From the NCBI GenBank assembly GCA_029259055.1, contig JAPDJP010000012.1, positions 1 through 59,882 on the forward strand: a stretch of DNA of 59,882 bases, given 5' to 3'. The notes under the pieces were generated by a model that saw only the letters and a list, made by a program, of their open reading frames with translations, ran no database searches and was not told the DNA's origin. This DNA is from Thermoplasmatota archaeon (GTDB lineage Archaea > Thermoplasmatota > E2 > UBA202 > JdFR-43). A program made the translations under genes and the position numbers. Shown piece after piece: positions 25,166-33,090 of the stretch (within the stretch, counting starts at the first letter, position 1; each line of letters begins with the position of its first letter).

Positions 25166-26688
25166 TAAAAGCCCTCATCCACTCTTTCATTTAGAATTTC
25201 TTTATTTTTTTCATTTTTATTTTCGTTTGCCCTCATATTTTCTATATAATCATCATACCAATGTATTTTTGCTGGTATAGCAAATGGAGCGCCAGGATAT
25301 GTTATTAAAGCTTCCCCCACTTCTAAAGTCTGTATTTCCTTTTCAAGTTTTGATATATCTTGCTTAGCTGACGATTTTAAAATATTCCTGTCACCTTCAT
25401 CGGCTAATCCTAAAATAAAAAAAGTATTGAATTGACTTAACAATTCTTCCTTTATTAACTTTGGCTGTTGAGTTATTGCACACAATCCTACTTTGAATTT
25501 CCTCCCTTCTCTTGCAATCTGAGCAAATATTCCATTATGCAAAACTCTTTGAGCTTCTTCGACAGTTATTAGAACAGGGGGGATTTTCTTAAACCTTTCC
25601 TTATCTCTAAACAATTTCTTATTATTATTCAATATTTTTCTAGCCAAAACGACGCTAACGAGCAACTCTTCATATTCATATAATCCAGATGTATCTATTA
25701 GAACAACTTTTCCATCATATAAATCCTTAATTATTGCATCTGTTGTAGTAACATTTTCATCGCGATGAATTATCTCGCTTCTCATTATTCTATCTGCTCT
25801 TCTTTTCAAAACACTAAAGGTTATATCTTGTATTCTCTTCCCAAAAATTTCGGAAAGTTCGGCAACTTCTTTTTCAAATAATTCAACGAGCCATTTTTTT
25901 CCAAATTTTGAATGCAATGCATATAAAGCCTCCTTTTGTGCCTCGCTAAATGAAAAAATATCTTCTAAATCCGTTACGTTTATTTCATATGCTGATATTT
26001 TTAACCTATTTATTCCAAATTTTGCATGGGGAGAATAAACAACGAGTCTTTCATCTGCCTTTGGATGGTCTTTTAAGCCCTTTCCTATTCCTCCTTCATA
26101 ATATTCTCCATGCGGGTCTATTATCAAAATCCCGTATTTTCCCAAGTTCATGGCGGAGGCAGCGAAAACTCGCATTAAATTGCTTTTCCCCATTCCAGTT
26201 GTTGCAAATATTCCTATATGATAGGGAATAAGTTCCCCTTTGATTCCCACTTTAACATCTATTTCCTTTTCTCCACTTCTTATTTTTCCTATCTCAATAT
26301 CTCCCATATATTTTTCTAGGAATTTGTAGTCATTTTTATTTGCTCTTCTAACTACACAAAAATGAGAAGGTAAAGTTTTTGGTTTATAAAACCTACCATT
26401 TTGAATATATCCCAAAGGTTTGCAAATACATATTTTATACAGTCTCCTATCCTTTTCCCTTAATTCATATTTTTCATTTTTTTCATCTAGGAGGAGCATA
26501 TCGCCAGCAGCTTTTATTCCCCATTTCTCCCCTTCCTGTCCATATTCGATATCAACAACCCTTAAGAAAAAGAGAGCATTTTTTTCCCTATCATCAGCAA
26601 TTAATATTTCTCCTATTTTGACATCTTCTTTATAACTTTGTCTGAAAATTATTTCTCCAACACTTTTACCAACAATTCTTCCAATCAT
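25162..26688 (-). CDS. herA: DNA double-strand-break helicase/translocase HerA
   Basis: 508 residues. N-terminal HAS-barrel (about 1-110), then a FtsK/HerA-type RecA ATPase with Walker A ATTGMGKSN (about 162-170), LIIDPHGEYY, VLITVEEAQR (Walker B) and AIAREGRKFKVGLCAITQQP. HerA forms a hexamer that drives NurA to resect DNA ends for recombination. It starts one base after the NurA stop, so they are co-translated. Mre11 and Rad50, often in the same operon, are not in this window. Confidence 0.9.
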   Translation of the reverse strand: MIGRIVGKSVGEIIFRQSYKEDVKIGEILIADDREKNALFFLRVVDIEYGQEGEKWGIKAAGDMLLLDEKNEKYELREKDRRLYKICICKPLGYIQNGRFYKPKTLPSHFCVVRRANKNDYKFLEKYMGDIEIGKIRSGEKEIDVKVGIKGELIPYHIGIFATTGMGKSNLMRVFAASAMNLGKYGILIIDPHGEYYEGGIGKGLKDHPKADERLVVYSPHAKFGINRLKISAYEINVTDLEDIFSFSEAQKEALYALHSKFGKKWLVELFEKEVAELSEIFGKRIQDITFSVLKRRADRIMRSEIIHRDENVTTTDAIIKDLYDGKVVLIDTSGLYEYEELLVSVVLARKILNNNKKLFRDKERFKKIPPVLITVEEAQRVLHNGIFAQIAREGRKFKVGLCAITQQPKLIKEELLSQFNTFFILGLADEGDRNILKSSAKQDISKLEKEIQTLEVGEALITYPGAPFAIPAKIHWYDDYIENMRANENKNEKNKEILNERVDEGFY

Positions 26689-26689
26689 T

Positions 26690-27499
26690 TTATCCCTCTA
26701 TGTATTCATGATAATCATAGAATAAAGATTCCCATTCATTTAATTTTATTCCCTTTTCTATCGCTTTTTCTTGTAAGGAATGTTTCAAATATTCAATTTC
26801 TTCTTTTTCGATTTTAACCATTTTATGAATTTCTGCTAATGGATATGGATATCCTAAATAACTTATATCATTGCAGAAATTTAACAGTATTGATAAAATA
26901 TGTTCTATATCATTGCCATAATAATCCAATCTAAAAGCAAATCTTGAATATGGATGCAATTTAACAACATATACATTTTCATCAATTTTATAATACCAAC
27001 ATTTGTTAGGCAGTAATTCGTCCCCGTATTTTTTAATCAAAAACAATAAAGGAATATTTCCATATTTCAACCCACTTTTCTTGCTTATTCCCACTACCAT
27101 ATCATCTTTCAATTCCATATTTTTTAAACAACCATCAAATAAAACAATACCATTTTTGAATGTAAGACATTCTTTTACAATTTCATATTCTTCTTTTTCT
27201 CTTCTTCTTTCATTTTCTTCTTCCGCATTTTCAGCATGTATTAAGTCAATTACAATATCTCCTACCTCTTTATTCAGAATTCCTTTTTCGTTCGCAAAAA
27301 TATATCCTACTCTTCTCGCGAAAATTGAAAATGAATATGCATCAAATAATTTTGCGGAGCTTCCATCAATTGCATATACATTTCCTTTTCTACCCTTTTT
27401 AATTTCGATGAATTTATCTTCGTCCAGTTCTATTTTAAAATTGATCATTTCTCTAATATAATCTATTGTTTCATCAATTTTCATTGAATTAATAAACAT
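26690..27499 (-). CDS. nurA: NurA 5'-3' nuclease
   Basis: 269 residues; partner nuclease of HerA. The RNase-H-like core is visible with YAIDGSSA (first catalytic Asp), GIVLFDGCL, and GISKKSGLKYG, followed by YVVKLHPYSRFAFRLD. Length is a little short for NurA (often 300-400) but the core is complete. Start at ATG 27499; ATG 27484 is also possible. The herA-nurA pair stands between ftsZ and fbp. Confidence 0.82.
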   Translation of the reverse strand: MFINSMKIDETIDYIREMINFKIELDEDKFIEIKKGRKGNVYAIDGSSAKLFDAYSFSIFARRVGYIFANEKGILNKEVGDIVIDLIHAENAEEENERRREKEEYEIVKECLTFKNGIVLFDGCLKNMELKDDMVVGISKKSGLKYGNIPLLFLIKKYGDELLPNKCWYYKIDENVYVVKLHPYSRFAFRLDYYGNDIEHILSILLNFCNDISYLGYPYPLAEIHKMVKIEKEEIEYLKHSLQEKAIEKGIKLNEWESLFYDYHEYIEG

Positions 27500-27585
27500 C
27501 TTTGATTTTTATTTTTTATCGGGGTTGAATGTAATTTTATACCCTACAATTTTAAATAATAAAATTTTATTTATTCATAAATTTA

Positions 27586-27632
27586 TAAAATAAAAAATAA
27601 AAAATAAAAAAAGAAAGAAAAAGGAAAAGGAA
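27586..27632 (-). terminator. Oligo-T terminator after ftsZ
   Basis: Directly after the ftsZ stop the minus strand has at least five T-runs of 5-7 bases (TTTTTTTATTTTTTATTTTTT and flanks), a strong archaeal-type terminator. Confidence 0.6.
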
Positions 27633-27635
27633 GCA

Positions 27636-28706
27636 TTAACCAATTAAGTCAATGCCCATTTTTTTACCATCTTGCCATTTTGGTAAAACAACGCTTGGCT
27701 TTGATTTTGGGGAAAGTAGATATGGAGAAGTCACGCCCGTCATTATCGCCATTATTCTAGTTCTCCCGTTAAAATCTTTATTTACTCTTGCCCCTAATAT
27801 AACATTTGCATACGAATCGAGTTCTTGAGTTAAATATTCCGCAACTTTTTCAGCAAATTCTAAAGTCATATCGGGACCACCAGTAATGTGTATTAAACAG
27901 CCTTTTGCTCCCCGGTAATCCACTTCCAATAAAGGATGATGCATTGCTTCATGCGCTATTGCTTCCGGTCCATCTCTTATTGAGCCTTCTCCCCATAACA
28001 TTGCTGCAACATCTCCTCCAGCAACTATTGTTTTCACATCCGCATAATCCAAATTTATCAAAGAAGGTTCAACAATAGTTTCGGCGATTCCCTTTACTGT
28101 TTCCGCAATTAGTTGGTCCATAACAGAAAATGCTTTATCAATTGGCAAATGAGGGACAAATTGTAATAATTTGTTGTTATCAAGTATAACAACAGAATCA
28201 CAAGCTTTTCTTAATTCTTCTAAACCTTGTTCAGCCTTTATTAATCTACCTCTCTCTACTCTAAAAGGAATAGAAACCATACCTATTACAATTGCTCCTT
28301 TTCTTTTAGCAATTTTTGCAATGAGGGGGCTTGCTCCCGTGCCAGTTCCTCCTCCCATTCCAGCTGTTATGAAAACTAAGTCAGGTTCGCCAATTATCTC
28401 TTCTATTTCATTCCTCGATTCTTCTGCACATCTTTTAGCAACATCTGGATATCCCCCAGCCCCCAATCCTCTTGTTATATGCTTTCCTATAAGTAATTTT
28501 TCATCCGCTTTTGCCATATCGAGTGCTTGCTTATCTGTATTTATTGCAATTGTTTTTGCTCCTTTTATCCCTATATCATGCAATCTAGTAACGGTATTCC
28601 CTCCTGCCCCTCCTACTCCTATAACGAGTATCTTGGCTACTCCAAATTCATTAACCTCAACCTGAGTTTTTTCATATTTTAATGCATTTTCTATTACACT
28701 TTTCAT
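27636..28706 (-). CDS. ftsZ: Cell division protein FtsZ
   Basis: Tubulin-like GTPase that forms the division ring. 356 residues with [11 protein letters not shown] (about 28-38), the tubulin signature GGGTGTG (118-124), the T6/T7 parts with [10 protein letters not shown] and the catalytic NLDYADVKT loop, and a short C-terminal tail ending GIDLIG. The Shine-Dalgarno GGAGGATG precedes the ATG. It is the second gene after a CdrS-like RHH regulator, the arrangement known for the FtsZ2 locus of haloarchaea; by that synteny it may be FtsZ2-like, but I cannot settle the subtype by eye. Confidence 0.96.
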   Translation of the reverse strand: MKSVIENALKYEKTQVEVNEFGVAKILVIGVGGAGGNTVTRLHDIGIKGAKTIAINTDKQALDMAKADEKLLIGKHITRGLGAGGYPDVAKRCAEESRNEIEEIIGEPDLVFITAGMGGGTGTGASPLIAKIAKRKGAIVIGMVSIPFRVERGRLIKAEQGLEELRKACDSVVILDNNKLLQFVPHLPIDKAFSVMDQLIAETVKGIAETIVEPSLINLDYADVKTIVAGGDVAAMLWGEGSIRDGPEAIAHEAMHHPLLEVDYRGAKGCLIHITGGPDMTLEFAEKVAEYLTQELDSYANVILGARVNKDFNGRTRIMAIMTGVTSPYLLSPKSKPSVVLPKWQDGKKMGIDLIG

Positions 28707-28734
28707 TTTTCATCCTCCTTTATTTTCAGGCTGG

Positions 28735-28778
28735 TAGCAGGCATCCCACCCCCCAACTACTCCTTTTTCAGCCTGCTA
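28735..28778 (-). promoter_or_regulatory. Inverted repeat between RHH gene and ftsZ
   Basis: TAGCAGGC (28735-28742) and GCCTGCTA (28771-28778) are perfect complements separated by 28 nt, spanning the end of the RHH gene and the 50-nt gap before ftsZ. In the mRNA it could form a stem-loop ending about 30 nt before the ftsZ start. Confidence 0.4.
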
Positions 28779-28984
28779 ACCTCTTCCGCTAATGACTCAA
28801 TTTCATAGATTTTCTTCCACATTTCTGCTTTCTTTTCTACCTTCTGCATCATATCATCAATGAGCATGTTAATTGCTCTTCTTATTGCTTCCGAACGGGA
28901 AGCAAACTCACCCATTTTTATAAATAGATCTATTGCCACTATTTGTGCTTCGGGCAATCTTATTGTTACTTTTTCTGTCCTCAT
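28757..28984 (-). CDS. Ribbon-helix-helix regulator, CdrS-like
   Basis: 75 residues. The N-terminal half is a classic MetJ/Arc ribbon-helix-helix: strand EKVTIRLPEAQI, helices, and GEFASRSEAIRRAINMLI. The C-terminal 30 residues are a charged helix. The N-terminus closely follows the pattern of haloarchaeal CdrS (VTLRIP... TGEF-NRSEAIR), a small RHH factor encoded just before ftsZ2 that controls division genes. Here too ftsZ is next. Upstream is a perfect palindrome (28996-29030) in its presumed leader, so autoregulation is likely. An AGTGAT site precedes the ATG. Confidence 0.88.
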   Translation of the reverse strand: MRTEKVTIRLPEAQIVAIDLFIKMGEFASRSEAIRRAINMLIDDMMQKVEKKAEMWKKIYEIESLAEEVSRLKKE

Positions 28985-28995
28985 TTTATCACTTC

Positions 28996-29061
28996 AAACG
29001 ATGTACAAGATTAGACATTGTACATCGTTTGTCAGACAAATAATGGCAGTTGGTTTAAATA
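28996..29061 (-). promoter_or_regulatory. Promoter/operator of the RHH-ftsZ operon
   Basis: Perfect 13-bp inverted repeat: AAACGATGTACAA (28996-29008) and TTGTACATCGTTT (29018-29030), 9-nt centre. It is joined to a second palindrome TTTGTC-A-GACAAA (29028-29040). A minus-strand TATA-like TATTTAAA is at 29061-29054, placing the start near 29032, so the large palindrome would fill most of a leader of about 48 nt. It can act as a DNA operator for a dimeric RHH protein or fold as an RNA hairpin just before the Shine-Dalgarno. Confidence 0.75.
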
Positions 29062-29097
29062 CTTTTCTATTTATTAGTTAAAATTTAAGCAAGTAGA

Positions 29098-29804
29098 TAC
29101 AGATTTACTATTTTTAAATCTGTATTTTGTTATTGCTATGCTTTTACAATAACAAATTTTCTAATAAAATATTTTGTTTTGATGCTGTATTACAGTAAAA
29201 ACGCATGATTAATTTGAAAAATAAGCAAAAATGCCAAAATTGATTCTTTTCAAATCTAATTATTTGGAAATAAAAGCAAGGATTTAGCAATCTAAGTTAA
29301 ATATGCCACGCTAATGAGATTATCCACTACACCATTTTGCAATCTTGTCATTTTCTTCCCATTCTTCCATTCTTTTATTCCTGTAATATGCTCTCACAAT
29401 TTTATATTCCTGCCTATTATAGGAAATTTGAGTTTGTAATCAATGGATGCATTTGCTTTAAATCCTTTTTCTTTCCAATATCTGCTATATCTTTCCTTAA
29501 TGTATTTTTCTTCCCCTTTTTATTGTGAATCCATCCTCTGTGGTTTATATAAAAATTCTATATTATAGCGACATTTTGCCGTGGCAATGTTGTAATAAGT
29601 AGCATATTTTCCATCAGCAGTTACATGATTGATAAAGATGGATAGTCGATTCAGCTTTTTCAAATGATATTCCATATAATGTCCTTCATCATCATTTATT
29701 TCCAGATCTTTGTAAGAGAGAAAAATCCCATTTGATTCTATAAGCAAATCTTTTTTCTATCCATATGTTTATAAATTTTTCGGGTCGCGAGTTATTCCAA
29801 AAAT
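29098..29804 (-). mobile_element. Insertion sequence remnant, copy 2 (inverse of copy 1)
   Basis: Read on the minus strand, it begins with the same ATTTTTGGAATAACTCG edge (29804) as copy 1 and an AAAAATTTATAAA block, then jumps straight to the ATATGGAT.GAAAAAAGAT segment, so about 460 nt of the 5' transposase is deleted. It then matches copy 1 through TACTTATTACAACATTGCC and continues with about 400 nt of 3' sequence that copy 1 lacks. It ends with the shared hairpin (29127-29155) and ACAGATTT/AAATCTGT block (29100-29121). This, the RHH leader and the promoter at 29807 fill the 28985-29882 interval; I see nothing else in it. Confidence 0.7.
29340..29755 (-). pseudogene. DDE transposase fragment, copy 2
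   Basis: A 75-residue open stretch (29747-29520) begins MLIESNGIFLSYKDLEINDD and contains HVTADGKYATYYN, almost identical to the fragment at 4588-4783. Beyond its stop, broken frames continue with SIDYKLKFPIIG and YYRNKRMEEWEEN, a plausible C-terminal catalytic-Glu region. The N-terminal third is deleted. Clearly inactive. Confidence 0.65.
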
Positions 29805-29806
29805 GG

Positions 29807-29832
29807 TTAGCCTTATATATGATGAAGGCTAA
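29807..29832 (+). promoter_or_regulatory. Palindrome enclosing a TATA box
   Basis: TTAGCCTT (29807-29814) and AAGGCTAA (29825-29832) flank a 10-nt centre, and the left arm runs into TTATATAT (29813-29820), a good TATA box for the secreted-protein gene at 29883 (predicted start near 29842, leader about 40 nt). A protein bound here would exclude TBP. Confidence 0.5.
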
Positions 29833-29882
29833 TCTATACCCGCCATTAGAAATTTTTTTATGATTTATTATGATTTATTTTT

Positions 29883-30275
29883 ATGGCATCAAAAATTCTA
29901 TCTATTCTGTTTATCTCGTTTATAACGGCGTCTATTTCTGGAATATCTGCTAAGGAATTTGTTAAAGATTACGATTTTTATGATGTTTGGATTTTTTCTT
30001 ATGGATTGTCGCATTCTTTCAAAGTAACTGGTTTCCATGAATCAGCAACTGGTTATGGTAATGACACCCAAATATATATTGTTTATGAATATGGCTTTCC
30101 ATGGTTTTTATTTGGAAAATGTAAAATATGGAATAATGAAACCATATTGTTTAACAAATTTCCTGGAACTTATTCAATAACAATTTACAATTATTCAGGA
30201 TTTATGTATTTTCAGCCAAAAATTCCAATATTATATGGCCACTGTGAAAAAATTGAAATAAGAATATTTAGATAA
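29883..30275 (+). CDS. Small secreted protein, unknown function
   Basis: 130 residues with a signal peptide (about 1-23, ending ISAKEF). The rest is aromatic-rich beta sequence with sequons NDT, NET and NYS and no anchor. I do not recognise a family. Short patches in the same order as in the 128-residue protein at 1515-1901 suggest a distant relation. It sits alone behind a palindrome-enclosed TATA box next to a transposon remnant, so recent arrival or decay of neighbours is possible. Confidence 0.6.
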   Translation: MASKILSILFISFITASISGISAKEFVKDYDFYDVWIFSYGLSHSFKVTGFHESATGYGNDTQIYIVYEYGFPWFLFGKCKIWNNETILFNKFPGTYSITIYNYSGFMYFQPKIPILYGHCEKIEIRIFR

Positions 30276-30278
30276 ATA

Positions 30279-33014
30279 TCATTCCATATAAATTGCTGGT
30301 CTATACGGCATTGCCTGCTTTCTTTTATTTTGAGGGTCGTAATCAGCATCTATTTCAATAGATGCTCCCAGTTCCTTCTCTAAAAATTTTTTTGATTGCT
30401 CGAAATAACTTTTTTCATCTATTTCCACATATTTTTCTTTCCTTATTTCTTCTATTAATTTTTTAGCAAAATTTGCTATTTCCTTCATATCCATCCCAAA
30501 TTTCTTTGCATACTGCATTATATTTTTCATGTTTAACTGGTTTTTCTCTTTTAGTTCGTTTGCAAATTTTGCAATTTCCCATTTCCATGGTGGGGCGGTG
30601 TATATATAAATTTTTTTGGGTTGAATACCAGTAACTTTCCTTATCTCTTCAATATCTTCTATTGTTTTCTTAAGAACTTCCTCAGCTTTTAAAATGGAAT
30701 AATCAACCTCCTCATAATCTGGAAAATCTTGCAAAGATACGAAATCTTTTTTTCCTAATTTTTCCCATAGCTCTTCTGCTATATGAGGAGTAAAAGGGGA
30801 GAACATTTTAACCCATTTTTCTAAATATTTCAAAACTTTATTTTCTCCTCCTCTTTTCAAATACCAGTTAAATATATTGTAGATTTCAAAAAATATTATA
30901 TTTGATGCCTTTCTTAATTCAAATTCTTTCATTGCTTCTATTGTTTCTTTTAGTTTTTCGTTAAATGCTGAATGAAGCCATTCATCAATATTGCTTTTTT
31001 TACCATTAAGATTTATTAATTCATTAAATAAATTGAATATTTTGATTAATCTTTTTTTGTATTGTTCAACAGCTTCCGCATTCCATTCAATGTCCACAAA
31101 TGGACTCCCTATATGAGCATAATAAAGTCGCATAGCGTCTACTCCATATTTTTTAACAGCATCTGGGATGGGCTCCGCCCCTCCTTTAGATTTTGAAATT
31201 TTTCCTGTTTTTTGGGTAATCCACCAGTTAACAAAGATTCCTCTAGGCCAATGCTTTTTATCCATAATTGCAACATGATTCATAATAAATACAGGAAAAT
31301 GAACGGTTTTGTGTTCTTTCCCTCCTAAATTTATATCAACTGGATACCAATAGTTAAATTCTTCTCTTATTTTTTTCCATAAATCATTTCTTGCTTCTCC
31401 TTTTCCTAAAAAAACATAATCAAAAAAATCATCATCCAACTCATTTTCTTTTAGCTTTCCCTCATTTACATATTTTGAAATTATATAATATGCTGGATAT
31501 AAAGTTGAATCTGAAATTGGCTCTATAACCCAATTTTCATCAAATGGAAAAGGTGTTCCGAGCCATGAACCCTGTCTAATACACGCTCTATCTCCATACC
31601 AATCTAAAATAAAAGGTAGTTCTTCCTTATATTCCTTCGGATATATATTCATTTCCTCAACCCATTCCTTACTTTTTTGGGTTAATTCAGCATCACTATA
31701 TTTAATAAACCATTGATTCGGGATTTTCTTTATAACGACTTCTTCCCCACATCTACAAATAACTTTTTTAGAAAATTCTCTCATTATAATAGCTACATTA
31801 CTATCAAGCATCTCATTTTTTATTTCTTCCTTTGCTTCATTAACCCTCATTCCCGCATATCCATTGCAGTTTTCATTCATTATTCCCTTATGAAATTCCT
31901 CCTTATAGATAATTTGAGTAGCTTCTTCGAGTTTTTCTCTGTCCATTTGGTCTTTTACTCCCATTTTTTCAACAATTTCTTTTGCTGGTATTTTTTTAAC
32001 ATCCCCTATTATGACAATTGGCTCAACCGGCATACCAATGTCCCTTAATGCAATATAATCATAAGGTGCATGAGCTGGAACACTCATCACAATGCCTGTT
32101 GCAATATCTGGGGAGGCAAATTTTGCAGGAAAAATCGGTATTTCCTTATTTATGAGTGGAGCAATGCAACTCTTGCCAACAATATCTTTCCCATGAATTT
32201 TTCCTATAAGCTCAATTTTTTCTATTTGATATTTTAATTTTTTAAAAGCTTCTTCAGATAATATCCACTTTTCATCTCCTAATTTTGCAATAACATATTC
32301 TACTTCATCATTTACCCACATATTTGTTACGCCAAATATTGTCTCTGGACGAAGCGTGGCGGCAGGCAGAATTTTATCTTCAAACTTGAATTTTATTACA
32401 ATAAATTCTAGTATTTCAGCATCTCCTCCTTCTGATATATCTGTCTCGCTTCTATCCACAGCAACTGGCCCACAATTTGGGCAATATGGGGCGAAATGGG
32501 GCTTTTGGATTAATAGACCTTTCTCATTTAATTTTCTGAACTGCCATTGAATGAATCTTTTATAACCATTAGATATTGTATCCATAAGGCGGGTATAGTC
32601 AATAAGAAAGCCAAATTTCTTCCAATATTCTTCTACATATACCTTGCTGAAAAATTTAACAACTTCTATTGGATTGGAAAGCTTTTTAATAACTTCTTCT
32701 GGGCAACCATTTTGGCGAAGATATTGTAAAGTTGCTTCATCATTTCTTTCCACTTTTTTAGCTAAACTAACGGCGGGCAAACCGGTTGCATGAAAACCCG
32801 CTGGAAAAATTACGTCATATCCATTCATTCTCATGTATCTCGCAATTATATCTGCATAAGTAAAGCCACGCATATGTCCAACATGTAAATAACCAGATAT
32901 GCCTGGATAAGCAAAATGAATAAAAAATTTCTTTCCTTTTTCTTTTCTTGCCTCGTAAATTTTTTCATCGAACCATCTTTTTTGCCATTTCTGTTCAATT
33001 TTTTCAAAATCCAT
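30279..33014 (-). CDS. leuS: Leucyl-tRNA synthetase
   Basis: Archaeal/eukaryotic-type LeuRS, 911 residues from ATG 33014 (MDFEKIEQKWQKRWFD). HVGH (HIGH box) lies about 45 residues in, the editing domain includes TLRPETIFGVTNMWV, and the KMSKS box is KISKSKGG. The C-terminal domain with EIDEKSYFEQSKKF is present. Upstream ATGs at 33017 and 33035 exist. A TATA box CTTATATAAT (33043-33034) is centred 25 nt before 33014, matching the leaderless pattern of this genome, and would overlap the 33035 codon, so 33014 is preferred. Confidence 0.95.
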   Translation of the reverse strand: MDFEKIEQKWQKRWFDEKIYEARKEKGKKFFIHFAYPGISGYLHVGHMRGFTYADIIARYMRMNGYDVIFPAGFHATGLPAVSLAKKVERNDEATLQYLRQNGCPEEVIKKLSNPIEVVKFFSKVYVEEYWKKFGFLIDYTRLMDTISNGYKRFIQWQFRKLNEKGLLIQKPHFAPYCPNCGPVAVDRSETDISEGGDAEILEFIVIKFKFEDKILPAATLRPETIFGVTNMWVNDEVEYVIAKLGDEKWILSEEAFKKLKYQIEKIELIGKIHGKDIVGKSCIAPLINKEIPIFPAKFASPDIATGIVMSVPAHAPYDYIALRDIGMPVEPIVIIGDVKKIPAKEIVEKMGVKDQMDREKLEEATQIIYKEEFHKGIMNENCNGYAGMRVNEAKEEIKNEMLDSNVAIIMREFSKKVICRCGEEVVIKKIPNQWFIKYSDAELTQKSKEWVEEMNIYPKEYKEELPFILDWYGDRACIRQGSWLGTPFPFDENWVIEPISDSTLYPAYYIISKYVNEGKLKENELDDDFFDYVFLGKGEARNDLWKKIREEFNYWYPVDINLGGKEHKTVHFPVFIMNHVAIMDKKHWPRGIFVNWWITQKTGKISKSKGGAEPIPDAVKKYGVDAMRLYYAHIGSPFVDIEWNAEAVEQYKKRLIKIFNLFNELINLNGKKSNIDEWLHSAFNEKLKETIEAMKEFELRKASNIIFFEIYNIFNWYLKRGGENKVLKYLEKWVKMFSPFTPHIAEELWEKLGKKDFVSLQDFPDYEEVDYSILKAEEVLKKTIEDIEEIRKVTGIQPKKIYIYTAPPWKWEIAKFANELKEKNQLNMKNIMQYAKKFGMDMKEIANFAKKLIEEIRKEKYVEIDEKSYFEQSKKFLEKELGASIEIDADYDPQNKRKQAMPYRPAIYME

Positions 33015-33063
33015 CATATGGAAAAATCTGTTCATTATATAAGACTTGCTTTTGGGAAAAATC

Positions 33064-33072
33064 TTATTTAAA
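33064..33072 (+). promoter_or_regulatory. TATA box of lhr in the divergent leuS/lhr promoter
   Basis: TTATTTAAA centred about 23 nt before ATG 33091. The divergent leuS TATA box is at 33034-33043, so both promoters share about 75 bp. Confidence 0.5.
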
Positions 33073-33090
33073 CTTTTGATTAAAAACTAA

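Noticed and set aside
27500-27635. Possible small gene between nurA and ftsZ
   Set aside because: Only T-rich terminator and promoter-like A/T sequence; no open frame of useful length.
29337-29528. Plus-strand open frame of 63 codons
   Set aside because: It is antisense to the decayed 3' part of IS copy 2, has no RBS or TATA box and an odd, Phe/Cys-rich composition.
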